From Caballeronia sordidicola (GTDB lineage: Bacteria > Pseudomonadota > Gammaproteobacteria > Burkholderiales > Burkholderiaceae): 64,000 bases of DNA. Of this stretch, positions 8,833 to 17,358 are shown piece by piece. Position 1 is the first letter of the stretch; each line of letters opens with the position of its first letter. The stretch lies in contig NZ_MTHB01000278.1 of assembly GCF_002220365.1 (NCBI RefSeq), positions 186,001 through 250,000 on the forward strand. Reading direction: 5' to 3'. The notes under the pieces were generated by a model that worked only from the letters and a program-made list of their open reading frames with translations, made no database searches and had not been told where the DNA came from. The position numbers and the translations under genes were made by a program.

Positions 8833-9663
8833 TCAGCGCTTATAAGCCTGCAGGCCGGGCTTGATCGCCTTATCGTCCAGGAATTGCTTGAGCCCCTCTG
8901 CGCGGCCTTGCTCCGGGTCACGCAATTGCGCCTGGTCGAGCTTGGCGTACAGATAGTCCTCTGCTTGCTCCCACGTCAGTTCACGCGCACGCTTGAAACC
9001 GTTTTTCGCCGCGCGCAGCACGACAGGATTTTTCTCGACCAGCTTGGCTGCGAGCGCGATCGTTTCATCGCGCAACTGCTCGAGCGGCACGCTTTTGTTG
9101 ACGAGGCCCATGTCGGCGGCTTCGGCGCCGGTGAACGTATCGCCCGTCATGATGTAGTGCAGCGCACGCCTGTGACCGACCGTGTCCGCCATCGCCTTGC
9201 TCACGAGGTTGCCGGGAGGAATGCCCCAGTTGATCTCCGAGAGACCGAACACGGCTTCGTCGGCAGCGACCGCCAGATCGCATGCAACGAGCGGCGAAAA
9301 ACCACCGCCAAAGCACCAGCCGTTGACCATTGCAATAGTCGGCTTTGAGTACATGCGCAAACGCCGCCACTGCCATTCCGACGCGTCTCGGCGAATCTTT
9401 TCCTGCAGGATTTCCGGACCGGCATCGACCTCGCGGAAGTATTCCTTGAGGTCCATACCAGCCGTCCATGCAGCGCCGTTGCCGGTCAGCACGAGCACCT
9501 TGGCGGTGGCATCAAGTTCAATAGCGTCCAGCACCTGAAGCATTTCAGCATTCAGCGTGGGGCTCATGGCGTTGCGTTTGTCCGGCCGGTTGAACATCAC
9601 CCACGCAATCCCTTCTTCCACTTTTACGTCCACCGTAGTCCAGCGACCTTCGTACGTGCTCAT
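8833..9663 (-). CDS. ech: Feruloyl-CoA hydratase/lyase (HCHL)
   Basis: Crotonase-fold enzyme that hydrates feruloyl-CoA and cleaves it to vanillin and acetyl-CoA. With the ATG at 9663 (276 aa, MSTYEGRWTTVDVKVEEG) the numbering matches the well-studied Pseudomonas enzyme residue for residue: oxyanion Met70 and Gly120, Tyr75, Ser123, catalytic Glu143 and Tyr239 are all present. AGGAA lies seven bases upstream; the longer in-frame start at 9732 is rejected. It is the first gene of the ferulate operon, so the promoter and palindrome upstream control the whole set. Confidence 0.96.
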   Translation of the reverse strand: MSTYEGRWTTVDVKVEEGIAWVMFNRPDKRNAMSPTLNAEMLQVLDAIELDATAKVLVLTGNGAAWTAGMDLKEYFREVDAGPEILQEKIRRDASEWQWRRLRMYSKPTIAMVNGWCFGGGFSPLVACDLAVAADEAVFGLSEINWGIPPGNLVSKAMADTVGHRRALHYIMTGDTFTGAEAADMGLVNKSVPLEQLRDETIALAAKLVEKNPVVLRAAKNGFKRARELTWEQAEDYLYAKLDQAQLRDPEQGRAEGLKQFLDDKAIKPGLQAYKR

Positions 9664-9730
9664 GTCAATTTCCTGAAAAATGGTCCGAATAACCAGCGAT
9701 ATCGTTGAACGACCGCCTGCCTTGGACTCC

Positions 9731-9759
9731 ATTTAATATCAGGTAACCTGACATAGCAA
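9731..9759 (-). promoter_or_regulatory. Promoter and operator of the ferulate operon
   Basis: On the minus strand, TTGCTA (9759-9754) and an AT-rich -10 region (TATTAAAT, 9738-9731) frame a perfect 13-bp palindrome TCAGGTAACCTGA (9739-9751), about 75 bases upstream of the ech start. Filling the space between -35 and -10 is a classic repressor position. In other bacteria ferulate operons are often controlled by MarR-type repressors released by feruloyl-CoA, but no such gene is in this window, so the cognate protein is unknown. Confidence 0.6.
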
Positions 9760-9890
9760 GCGCGATTGATTCGGTGAAAACACCTAGGCTCGTTTGAAAT
9801 AAGGGGGACTAGCAGCGCAAGGCGAAGACGGAAAACACGGGGGAGCTCGCACCGAACCCACAACATCAGGTTCGATGCCGGCCCGTTAAG

Positions 9891-11048
9891 TCAGTCTTTG
9901 GGGATATGCGTCTCATGCGTGGGTTCGGGGCCGATGTCCGTCGCACCTTCCGCGGACTCGGCCAGCCACACCAACTTCTCCATGTTCGACTGGTGCATGC
10001 TCTTCGACGTGAGCCGGACATCGACGCGGTTGACCACGACCAGATCGAGCGACGGCACAATGACTGCGTATTGCCCGTGGTTACCATCAGCCCAATAGGC
10101 CGCCCGCAGGAGGGCCACCTTCGGACCGGGCGGGCCGCTTGCGGGCGTGCTTGTCCACCACATGTATGCGTAGCCGCCGGTAGGTGTATTGGAATAAGAA
10201 TGGGTCGATTCGGCAACCCAGCTTGCCGGAACAATCTGCCGGTCACGCCAGCGGCCATTGTGCAGGTATAGCAGTGCGAAGCGGGCTAGATCGCGCGCAC
10301 TCATGTCGATTGGATACGCCGGATATCGGGTAGCAAGTCCGCCTGAAACATAGTGCCCGTCCGATGGACGATAGTCCTGCATGCCGATCGGATCCGCAAT
10401 TTCAGTTTGCAGTGCTTCGAAAATGTGCTGACCCGTGGCCTTCTCGTAGATCGCGCCGAGCGTGTTGAAATCCCAGTTGTTGTAGTACCAGAACGTACCC
10501 GGGTCGTGACTGCCGCGTGGCGGCTTGGACGCCTCCATTCCTGCCGTTTCATATACCGTGGGATGGTAGACACCCGAGCGGGCCTCAAGCAGCATACGCA
10601 CGCTTGCCTGCTTCTCGGTCGGCGTCAGGGACGGCTCGTTATCGTCGATACCGAGCTGTTCCAGCGTCTCGTCCGGATGTATCTGGCCTCGCCCGACCGC
10701 AATCCCGATCAGGGCGCTCATGAAGCTTTTTCTCGCCGAATAGAGATTAGATCTCCTTGAAACATCACCCCACTCAGCGACCACCAGACCATGCTGGACA
10801 ATCATGCCGGATGTCGATCCCGCCCGTTTTGCGTAGGCTACGGCCTGGTCGATTCCTTGCGGCGAGAAGCCCAGCGTTGCAGGGTCGACGCGAGCCCATT
10901 CGACTCCGGGAAACGGCGACTGCGCGCTGTAGTCGCCAGGAGCGGGAGCTACTGCTGGCGGCTGGCCCGGCGCGCACGCGCCAAGCGACAATGCGAGCGC
11001 GGTCAGTGCCACCGCGTTCGCCAACGGCTTGGTGATGTCATTTGTCAT
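9891..11048 (-). CDS. Beta-lactamase-fold serine hydrolase, lipoprotein
   Basis: A 385-aa member of the class C beta-lactamase / penicillin-binding-like serine hydrolase family. A lipobox LGAC places Cys25 as the lipidated residue. The nucleophile motif SxxK is S104-A-R-K107 and the second motif YxN is Y189-N-N191. Such proteins act as esterases, peptidases or amidases; nothing here identifies the substrate. It lies 227 bases upstream of ech on the same strand with the ech promoter in between, so it is probably a separate unit and may only by chance neighbour the ferulate genes. Confidence 0.8.
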   Translation of the reverse strand: MTNDITKPLANAVALTALALSLGACAPGQPPAVAPAPGDYSAQSPFPGVEWARVDPATLGFSPQGIDQAVAYAKRAGSTSGMIVQHGLVVAEWGDVSRRSNLYSARKSFMSALIGIAVGRGQIHPDETLEQLGIDDNEPSLTPTEKQASVRMLLEARSGVYHPTVYETAGMEASKPPRGSHDPGTFWYYNNWDFNTLGAIYEKATGQHIFEALQTEIADPIGMQDYRPSDGHYVSGGLATRYPAYPIDMSARDLARFALLYLHNGRWRDRQIVPASWVAESTHSYSNTPTGGYAYMWWTSTPASGPPGPKVALLRAAYWADGNHGQYAVIVPSLDLVVVNRVDVRLTSKSMHQSNMEKLVWLAESAEGATDIGPEPTHETHIPKD

Positions 11049-11698
11049 CCGTCATACCCCGTTCCTCGTTTTCGTTTTTTTAACCAGGGGCCGTGGCTGT
11101 ATCGCTCGCCTTAGCCCTATTGCGTCGCAGCAAGCTGATCGTCATTGAACAAGCCGTTGCTCGCATTGAGCACCTGCGCCTCTATGCCAGTGAAAGCGTG
11201 CGATGGATGCGCGCCACCATCAATGCGAGCCAAAATTCACGTCGGTATCATACGCGTCGCCGGTGACGGGAGACGAAAGTCCGGCTCCGCACGAACCAGC
11301 GAGAAGTGAGGTGCCCCTGTCGCCGCTCGACCCGCCCGCCAGGAAACGTGTTCCGGCAGGGCAGATCACTCACGGATAAAACATCCTTGGTCTTACTACT
11401 CATTGCGCCGACCGCGTGTAAGCGCTAGAAGTCACCGTGTTCATTTGATTTACCCTGGCGTAGGGATTTCCTGATAGTCAAAAAGCGTCTATTCCGAGGG
11501 AGGTTTCAGCGTGTCCCGACTTAACAATTGGGTCTTCCAAGGCTAGGATTGATATAGGACCACGAAGGCGGGACGACGAAGCAGGGAAGAACGTCAGCCG
11601 CATGGCGTGCCGATATTCCCGGTGTCAGCCGAGCCTTGGCGATATCGAAAAACCAGGGACATCGAATATCAATCGTGTGCCCGCCAAGGAACCCCAAC
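11049..11698. other. 650-base intergenic region
   Basis: Upstream region shared by the minus-strand serine hydrolase and the plus-strand hypothetical pair. A short open frame from a GTG at 11093 to about 11266 has no recognisable homology or good ribosome-binding site. I see no tRNA, terminator or mobile-element end. Confidence 0.4.
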
Positions 11699-12124
11699 AT
11701 GAAAACGCTGCGCTTTCTCACTCATCAGGAAATCTTTGTCAGAGCCGCGCGTCACCTCTTCGGCCAAGGTCATGCGGGGCTGCGCTCACGTGGAGGCTGG
11801 GCCTACCGCGGTTACTGTGGTGGATGCCCCGTTGGCGATTTCATCGCTCCGCGCGACTACATAGCCGCCATGGAAGGTGTTCCGGTTCACTTCATCGGCG
11901 CGTCCGCTCTCGCGGCGCCCTCTTATATGGATGTGGGCATCAAGGCGCTCAAGCGAGCGCTACTACGCTCGCAGATTAACGTGTACGACCCGGCGACCAT
12001 CGAGTTGCTCAGTTGCCTTCAGCATGTCCACGATGCCTTCGACAAACGGGAATGGCGCGACGGTCTGGCACTCGTTGCACGCCAGTTCGGCCTTTGCGCC
12101 GACCTGCTTGAACATGCTGCGTGA
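11699..12124 (+). CDS. Hypothetical protein, first of a related tandem pair
   Basis: A 141-aa protein without signal peptide or membrane segment; function unknown. AAGGAA eight bases upstream supports the ATG at 11699. It shares a layout with the next gene: an N-terminal helix (THQEIFVRAARHL), a Gly/Cys-rich centre (YCGGCPVGDFIAPRDYIAAM) and a C-terminal helix pair (LSCLQHVHDAFDKREWRDGL). This centre resembles a widespread uncharacterised family with a C-x-G-x-L-I-P-D-x-x-Y ... MEG pattern found in proteobacteria and phages. The extra Cys pair (C40, C43 region) could bind metal, but that is a guess. Confidence 0.65.
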   Translation: MKTLRFLTHQEIFVRAARHLFGQGHAGLRSRGGWAYRGYCGGCPVGDFIAPRDYIAAMEGVPVHFIGASALAAPSYMDVGIKALKRALLRSQINVYDPATIELLSCLQHVHDAFDKREWRDGLALVARQFGLCADLLEHAA

Positions 12125-12127
12125 ATC

Positions 12128-12493
12128 ATGCCCATGCTAAGCGCCAAGGAGATTTATGAACGCGTAAGCGCCCATCTGCTAACCCAGCGCGCGGTCTCCG
12201 AAGACGAGAACGGATCCTGTCGGCTACGCGGCGGCGACGGACGCAAATGCGCGATCGGGTCGCTTATTCGCGATGACCTGTATTGCTTGGATATCGAGGG
12301 CGTCGGCATCGCATACTATCGCCATGCACGCGACGGCGCGCTTCTGCGGGCGCTCTATGCGTCAAATGTCGACGCGTACGATGATCAGATTGTCGAACTG
12401 CTGACAGAACTTGAAGATCTTCACGACAACGTCAACGTTGACGAGTGGCCGCAACTGCTCCTAGCGCTAGGTCATCGGCATGCGGTGATCTGA
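12128..12493 (+). CDS. Hypothetical protein, second of a related tandem pair
   Basis: A 121-aa protein starting four bases after the previous stop codon, hence probably translated with it. It carries the same pattern: AKEIYERVSAHLL at the N-terminus, CRLRGGDGRKCAIGSLIRDD in the centre followed by LYCLDIEGVG, and an acidic C-terminal helix (LLTELEDLHDNVNVDEW). It is closer to the general family than its neighbour. The pair looks like a duplication that has diverged. No function can be assigned; a cytoplasmic role is likely because no export signal is visible. Confidence 0.65.
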   Translation: MPMLSAKEIYERVSAHLLTQRAVSEDENGSCRLRGGDGRKCAIGSLIRDDLYCLDIEGVGIAYYRHARDGALLRALYASNVDAYDDQIVELLTELEDLHDNVNVDEWPQLLLALGHRHAVI

Positions 12494-12659
12494 CGGGAGA
12501 AAGTCAATGCACGTTGTCGGCCTCAGGGCACCGCGTTCAGCAACATCGCGATATAGCTGGAATTGTTTTGCCACCGTACCTCGTACGTCTCAATTCGTCA
12601 GATGGGTAGATTAGAGGTTAGCTGATCCATTGCCCTTATGAGGACGACACTCGCTCTTG

Positions 12660-13550
12660 TCAGTGCATCCAATATTCGCCTGGAATCCTGCGGTCCGCTT
12701 CGGAAAGATACGGGTTGTCGAGGCCGATAATCTTCCTGCCTGCCAGGTTCGCTTGTCTCAACGGATTCTGGATATACGGATGGGAGTTGAACAACTTCAT
12801 GTATGAGCCGTCGCGATATGCCGCGGTGAACCCTTGCTCTATTGTCGCGGCGAGTTCCTTCTGGCCCCGGGCAACATAGAACAGAAAATCCGATCGATAT
12901 AACAGCAACAGCCTGTTCTCGACTACAAGATCCGGCACTACATGCTTGCGCGCGTCAAGTTCAGCGAACGCTTCGATGACGCCGCGAGGGAAGTAATCAA
13001 CCCGCCCGCCCTGAGTCATCGTGAAAAGCGTTTCGTAGGTCGAGGTTTGCACGTTCAGACCGGCGCGCCTCATGATTTCAGTATCGATCCATCCGAGTCC
13101 CTGCCCGGCGGTTAGCGCTTTCAGGTCATCCAGGCTGTTGATCCGGTCGAAATCCGGCTGCCGGTCCTTCCTTATGATGAACACCCGGTACCCGATCAGG
13201 CCGCGGTGAATCGGGATGTGGACGACATTCAACCCGCGCTCGGCCTGATCGTCCATGCTCGTCCAGTGCAAGTCGATCGTGTCGCCATTTACAAGCTCGG
13301 CCAGCGCCCGGCCCCGCTCCATGACGACTTTCGCTTGTCGGACCGTGTAGTCGGCATTGGCCGCCTTCATCGCGAGATCAAGGACCGCCAACGCAAAGGC
13401 TGCATGCACGTCCCCACCGGGTTGAATTTGCGGGTAAACGATGTCGAAATGCTTCGGCTGTGCGGCTCGCGCGTTGAGCGCCATGCCTGTCGCACTAAAA
13501 GCCGTCAATAGGAAACGCCTGCGATGCATAGATGGATTGCCGGTTGACAC
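12660..13550 (-). CDS. Periplasmic substrate-binding-fold protein
   Basis: A 296-aa protein with an N-terminal export signal (MHRRRFLLTAFSATGMALNA from the internal ATG at 13529) and the two-lobe pattern of family 3 solute-binding proteins (for example GLGWIDTEIMRRAGL and TQGGRVDYFPRGVIEAF). The GTG at 13550, with GGGA upstream, and the ATG at 13529 are both possible starts. No ABC permease or ATPase lies nearby, so it may serve a remote transporter or act as a sensor or chemotaxis binding protein. It follows the Rieske reductase on the same strand after a pseudogene remnant. Confidence 0.7.
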   Translation of the reverse strand: MSTGNPSMHRRRFLLTAFSATGMALNARAAQPKHFDIVYPQIQPGGDVHAAFALAVLDLAMKAANADYTVRQAKVVMERGRALAELVNGDTIDLHWTSMDDQAERGLNVVHIPIHRGLIGYRVFIIRKDRQPDFDRINSLDDLKALTAGQGLGWIDTEIMRRAGLNVQTSTYETLFTMTQGGRVDYFPRGVIEAFAELDARKHVVPDLVVENRLLLLYRSDFLFYVARGQKELAATIEQGFTAAYRDGSYMKLFNSHPYIQNPLRQANLAGRKIIGLDNPYLSEADRRIPGEYWMH

Positions 13551-13622
13551 TGGGATCCCGCAGAGTTTTCGCTAGCTTTGGCTCGAGCGGGCACTCATTG
13601 TGTCATACCGGCGATACCGGCC

Positions 13623-13788
13623 TTACTGCACCACGAGGCATTGATCCACTAGCTGCCGAATGCATGTAATGGCTCGATCCACGTTCCGCTCCGTGGTAAA
13701 GCGCCCCAGGCTTACGCGTATGGTCCGGGCCGACGCTTGAACAGTCCCTTTGCGTGCAACCATCGCTGCAGCATGGCTGCCTCCCAGC
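13623..13788 (-). pseudogene. 3' remnant of a cysteine desulfurase (NifS-like) gene
   Basis: The minus strand encodes the C-terminal end of a class V aminotransferase/cysteine desulfurase: RTIRVSLGRFTTERNVDRAI and about 14 more residues to a TAA at 13623-13625. The family ends with RVSLGRFTTExDVDRAI, so the match is specific. Reading upstream, similarity is lost around the stop codon of the reductase gene (13789), and no start codon with a ribosome-binding site or PLP-binding region remains. It marks an old rearrangement junction directly downstream of the reductase. Confidence 0.7.
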
Positions 13789-14778
13789 CTAAAGATCGAG
13801 CACGAGTTCGCGGCTTGACGCCCTCGACACGCACGTAGTCAGATACTCCTGCTTCTCGTCGTCTCCAAGAATGCAGTCGTTGTGTTCGACTTGGCCCGAT
13901 AAATATCGCACCTTGCAAGTGCCGCACAGTCCGGCCCGGCAAGAGGTTTCGATCGCCACGCCCGCCTCTTCCAACGCATCGGCAATGCTTTGGTCCCCTG
14001 ACACCGGTATCTGCTGCCCCGTGCTGGCAATCTTCACGATGAACTCGCCCACAGCCACCGCAACGGTTTCACTCACCGCCCGTTCCGGTGCCTTGAAATG
14101 TTCAAAGTGAACCGTTCCGGATGTCCAGTGCTCGGTCGCCGCAGCGCACGCTTTCATGAACCCACCGGGACCGCAGTAATAGACATGTACGCCGGGCGCG
14201 GTCTCGCTCAACAAGCGCTTTAGATCCAGTCCCTTCGAAGGATCCCCGTTATCGAAGTGAAATTGGAGCCTGCCGCTTGCATGCAGCGGTGCAAGTTCGG
14301 CCGCGAACGCCGTGCAGCTTTCATCCTTCGCGCAGTAGTGCATTTCATAGTCAATGCCTGCTTCTTCAAGCCGATGCGCCATCGCTTTCAGCGGCGTCAC
14401 GCCAATACCGCCAGCCAACAGAATGATCTTGCTGGCATCTGCGGCGAGTTCGAAGTTATTGCGCGGATGGCTGATGCGCACCTTGTCCTGCACGCGCAAT
14501 TTGTCGTGCAGCGCTTTCGAGCCTCCCCGGCCCGCGTCGTCGCGCAGCACCGCGATCACATAGCGATGACGTTCGTTGGGTGAATTGCTAAGCGAGTACT
14601 GCCGGACGAAACCATCACTCAAATGGACATCGATATGCGCGCCCGCGGTGAATGCGGGCAACACCCGGCCCGATGGATCGACGAACTCGTAGGAGTTGAT
14701 GCCCCTGCCTTCGAAGCGGATCTGGCGCACCATCAACTCAAGGATGCGGGCGTCCGCTGGATAGTCTGAACTTGCCAT
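13789..14778 (-). CDS. Phthalate-dioxygenase-reductase/VanB-type reductase
   Basis: A 329-aa electron-transfer partner of the Rieske oxygenase upstream. Domains in order are an FMN-binding barrel (RQYSLSNS), an NAD-binding domain (ILLAGGIGVTPL) and a C-terminal plant-type 2Fe-2S ferredoxin with CRAGLCGTC and a fourth Cys in NDCIL. This order is typical of the PDR/VanB class IA reductases. The ATG at 14778 is chosen because AAGGAA precedes it; an upstream in-frame start at 14865 lies in the oxygenase gene end. It would pass electrons from NADH to the oxygenase 83 bases upstream. Confidence 0.92.
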   Translation of the reverse strand: MASSDYPADARILELMVRQIRFEGRGINSYEFVDPSGRVLPAFTAGAHIDVHLSDGFVRQYSLSNSPNERHRYVIAVLRDDAGRGGSKALHDKLRVQDKVRISHPRNNFELAADASKIILLAGGIGVTPLKAMAHRLEEAGIDYEMHYCAKDESCTAFAAELAPLHASGRLQFHFDNGDPSKGLDLKRLLSETAPGVHVYYCGPGGFMKACAAATEHWTSGTVHFEHFKAPERAVSETVAVAVGEFIVKIASTGQQIPVSGDQSIADALEEAGVAIETSCRAGLCGTCKVRYLSGQVEHNDCILGDDEKQEYLTTCVSRASSRELVLDL

Positions 14779-14861
14779 TACATTTCCTTGCACGACCTCG
14801 TCTACGGTCTTTATAGGAGCAGGGCAACACGCGCGTTGCCCTGCTCCTTGCGAAAACCCCT

Positions 14862-16403
14862 TCAACCTTTGACCGACGCCTCGAGCGCGTCGAATTTTTC
14901 ACGCACAAACGTCGCCCGTTCTTCGCCCTTCAGCATCTCGCTTTCCGTCAGGATAGCGACGATGCGCTTGGTCACGTTGCGGCGATTCGCCACCTCCTGT
15001 TCAACGGTCTCGCCTTCTGGAATATCGAACACATTGCCCGAGCAGTAACTATTCGGCGCGCCCGCGTTAGCACGAAACCATTGCGCAAAGTTATCCGCCG
15101 ACGCCGCCGGGTTCGTACCCCGTACCGCATCACGCAGCATCTTGCGGAAAAGGAACAAGCCTGCGTCGAACTTCGTCGGGTTCTCGAGCGCATGCACGGC
15201 GATCGGCCGCTGGCTGATGATGGCTTCGTAATCGCCGGGCGCGTATTGAGCGTCCTTGTAATTCGCGCGCTCACGATGGTTCGGCGGAATGGGCGGCAAG
15301 TCCTCCAGCTTGTATTCGCCGAAACGCTCCGGACGACGCATTGCAACTTGCCCTTCAAGGAAGTCGATCGTCTCGTAGCCGACCAGCGATTTATCGCAGA
15401 TACCGCGCGTATCAATGCCCGGCCCCATCACGCGCCAGCCGATCATCTTGCTGTTTTCATCGTCGACAGGAACGGTCCAGCGAATGATGTGGAAACGGCT
15501 GAACAGCTTCTTCTTCGACCCATCTTCCGACGTGTAGGCATGCAGGCTGAGATTAGGCAGGACCTGATGCTGGACGCGCACGAAAAGCCTGTCTTTATCG
15601 ACCCGGCGTGCTCCCGCGCAGGCAAGACTGCGGCCTTGCTGCACCGGCACGAAATGCATGTCGGGTGCGACCTCCATGGACTTCGCGCCGACCTCGTCGA
15701 ACGTCGTGCCCTGGTATTTGCCGTTCACCACATTCTTGCCTGCGTGGAGCGCGGTCGGATGGTAGTTATCCGCGGCGTTGTCCTGAACTTGCAGCCAGTT
15801 GCAATGCTGGAAGTTGCTGTAGGCCACGAGTTCGTCGCCGGGCGCGACGGTAAAGTCACCCTCCCATTCCGGGAACGGCGGCTCCTTGTCGGGCGGTCCC
15901 ATATACGCAAACACCAGGCCGTTGCGCTCGACAGCCTTGTACGCGCCCTGCTGGATTGAGCACGCATATTTCTCGGCTTCCTTCTCTTCGCCATTCGGAA
16001 ACGGCACGTGAAGACAGGTGCCGTCCACGTCGAAGACCATACCGTGATAGCAGCACTTGATGCCATGCTCCTGAATCGCACCATATTCAAGCGAGGCCCC
16101 GCGATGCACGCAATGCGCATGCAGTACGCCCACGCGACCGCTGCCATCGCGAAACGCGACCAGCTCTTCGCACAGGATCTTCAGGAAACGCGGGGTATCG
16201 GTGAGTTCGATCGACATGCATACGGGATGCCAGAACGCCCGCATGTATTCGCCCATCGGCGTGCCAGGGCCTGTCTCGGTCAACTCTGGATCGTGGCCCG
16301 GAATCTTGCTGGTGTAATAGCCGCCAAACGGCACCAGCTTCTTCTGCACCACGCCGCCACCGGCGCTTTTCTGACTTTCTGCTTTGTCTGACTTGATGTT
16401 CAT
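14862..16403 (-). CDS. Rieske aromatic ring-hydroxylating oxygenase, large subunit
   Basis: A 513-aa terminal oxygenase. The Rieske cluster ligands are Cys98-x-His100 and Cys117-x-x-His120; the mononuclear iron site is in DNAADNYHPTALH (Asp212, His215, His220). The N-terminal GPGTPMGEYMRAFWHPV is typical of the phthalate 4,5-dioxygenase-like group, which works as an alpha-only oligomer and uses a PDR-type reductase, exactly what follows. It is longer than usual (about 430-460 aa), with a roughly 40-residue N-terminal extension. Substrate is unknown; an aromatic acid is likely given the divergent GntR gene and the transporter nearby. Confidence 0.9.
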   Translation of the reverse strand: MNIKSDKAESQKSAGGGVVQKKLVPFGGYYTSKIPGHDPELTETGPGTPMGEYMRAFWHPVCMSIELTDTPRFLKILCEELVAFRDGSGRVGVLHAHCVHRGASLEYGAIQEHGIKCCYHGMVFDVDGTCLHVPFPNGEEKEAEKYACSIQQGAYKAVERNGLVFAYMGPPDKEPPFPEWEGDFTVAPGDELVAYSNFQHCNWLQVQDNAADNYHPTALHAGKNVVNGKYQGTTFDEVGAKSMEVAPDMHFVPVQQGRSLACAGARRVDKDRLFVRVQHQVLPNLSLHAYTSEDGSKKKLFSRFHIIRWTVPVDDENSKMIGWRVMGPGIDTRGICDKSLVGYETIDFLEGQVAMRRPERFGEYKLEDLPPIPPNHRERANYKDAQYAPGDYEAIISQRPIAVHALENPTKFDAGLFLFRKMLRDAVRGTNPAASADNFAQWFRANAGAPNSYCSGNVFDIPEGETVEQEVANRRNVTKRIVAILTESEMLKGEERATFVREKFDALEASVKG

Positions 16404-16484
16404 GGGGATCCTCTGCTGGGTTTATCCATCGTGCCAAGCCGGGTTGTCATCGTTGTCGCCCGCTTCGCATATCTTCATCCTTAA

Positions 16485-16511
16485 AACTCTGAACTCCGAA
16501 CTCTGTATACA
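16485..16511. promoter_or_regulatory. Candidate GntR operator between oxygenase and regulator
   Basis: Within the 253-bp divergent region, the perfect palindrome TGTATACA (16504-16511) resembles operators of FCD-type GntR regulators (TTGTATACAA-like). It is preceded by three 7-bp near-repeats AACTCTG/AACTCCG/AACTCTG (16485-16505). Position between the oxygenase gene and the GntR gene supports autoregulation plus control of the oxygenase. Confidence 0.45.
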
Positions 16512-16656
16512 AAGATACGATTCGGAATGGCGCGCTGTCTCTACAGGTAAACGCTTGATGCCGTCCGTTTCGCGCTATCCGGTCAATCCGTTTGACGCTG
16601 TCCGGCGCCAGCCTGTAACCTGTTGAACTCAGTATCCAAACTTATCGAGCGTCATC

Positions 16657-17349
16657 ATGGTTGCCAAACTTCTGAAGCTTCAGGCACGTACCGACTATGT
16701 CGATGAAGTCTATAAAGTGCTGCTCGACGCCATCAGCGAAGGATCGCTCGCGCCGGGAACCCGCATCACGCAGGAAGAGATTGCCGACCAACTCGCCGTG
16801 TCCCGGTCGCCCGTCTTGCAGGCGCTGCGCCTGCTGAAGAAAGACGGGCTCGTGCAGGACGCGCCAGGACGCGGACTTCTTGTCACCCCGCTCGATCCCG
16901 TCTGGATCGCCCATCTGTACGAGATCCGCGGCGCACTCGATTCCCTCGCCGCGAGTCTTGCGGCACGACGCGGCGCAAAGCTCGACAAAGCATTGATCAC
17001 GCAAGGCCGACGCGCGTCAAAGGGCGACGACGTGAAAGCCATGATCGACACAGATTGGGCGTTTCATTCCGCCCTCTACATCGCATCGGGCAATCCGTTG
17101 ATTGCGCAAACTGCGCATCTTCACTGGGTTCACCTGCGCCGGGTGATGGGCGCCGTGCTGCAATCGTCGGCCCAGCGAAAATCCATCTGGGATGAACACG
17201 CGGCAATTGCCGAGGCTATCGCCGCGGGCGACGCGCGCCGTGCCGCGGAACTTACCGACCTCCATACCAGCCGCGCTCGTGAGAACCTGGTACGACGGCT
17301 GGGCGAAGTGCTGGGCGACGAACTTGAAGACGCGGCGCATCAGTCTTGA
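16657..17349 (+). CDS. GntR-family regulator (FCD subfamily)
   Basis: A 230-aa transcription regulator. The N-terminal winged helix includes ITQEEIADQLAVSRSPVLQA and the C-terminal all-helical FCD ligand domain includes the metal-site pattern (DTDWAFHSALYIASGNP, then HAAIAEAIAAGD). Members of this subfamily usually repress catabolic genes until they bind an acid intermediate. It is divergent from the Rieske oxygenase gene with a candidate operator between them, so the oxygenase-reductase pair is the likely target. Confidence 0.88.
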   Translation: MVAKLLKLQARTDYVDEVYKVLLDAISEGSLAPGTRITQEEIADQLAVSRSPVLQALRLLKKDGLVQDAPGRGLLVTPLDPVWIAHLYEIRGALDSLAASLAARRGAKLDKALITQGRRASKGDDVKAMIDTDWAFHSALYIASGNPLIAQTAHLHWVHLRRVMGAVLQSSAQRKSIWDEHAAIAEAIAAGDARRAAELTDLHTSRARENLVRRLGEVLGDELEDAAHQS

Positions 17350-17358
17350 GCAACCTTC

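Noticed and set aside
9664..9890. Serine hydrolase gene as first gene of the ferulate operon
   Set aside because: A promoter and palindrome lie between it and ech, and its 227-base gap is much larger than the gaps inside the operon.
11093..11266. 57-codon open frame from a GTG upstream of the hypothetical pair
   Set aside because: No homology, poor spacing of the AGGGG upstream and no supporting context.
13712..13942. 76-aa open frame overlapping the reductase gene end
   Set aside because: It is out of frame with both the ferredoxin domain of the reductase and the cysteine desulfurase remnant, which explain the region better.
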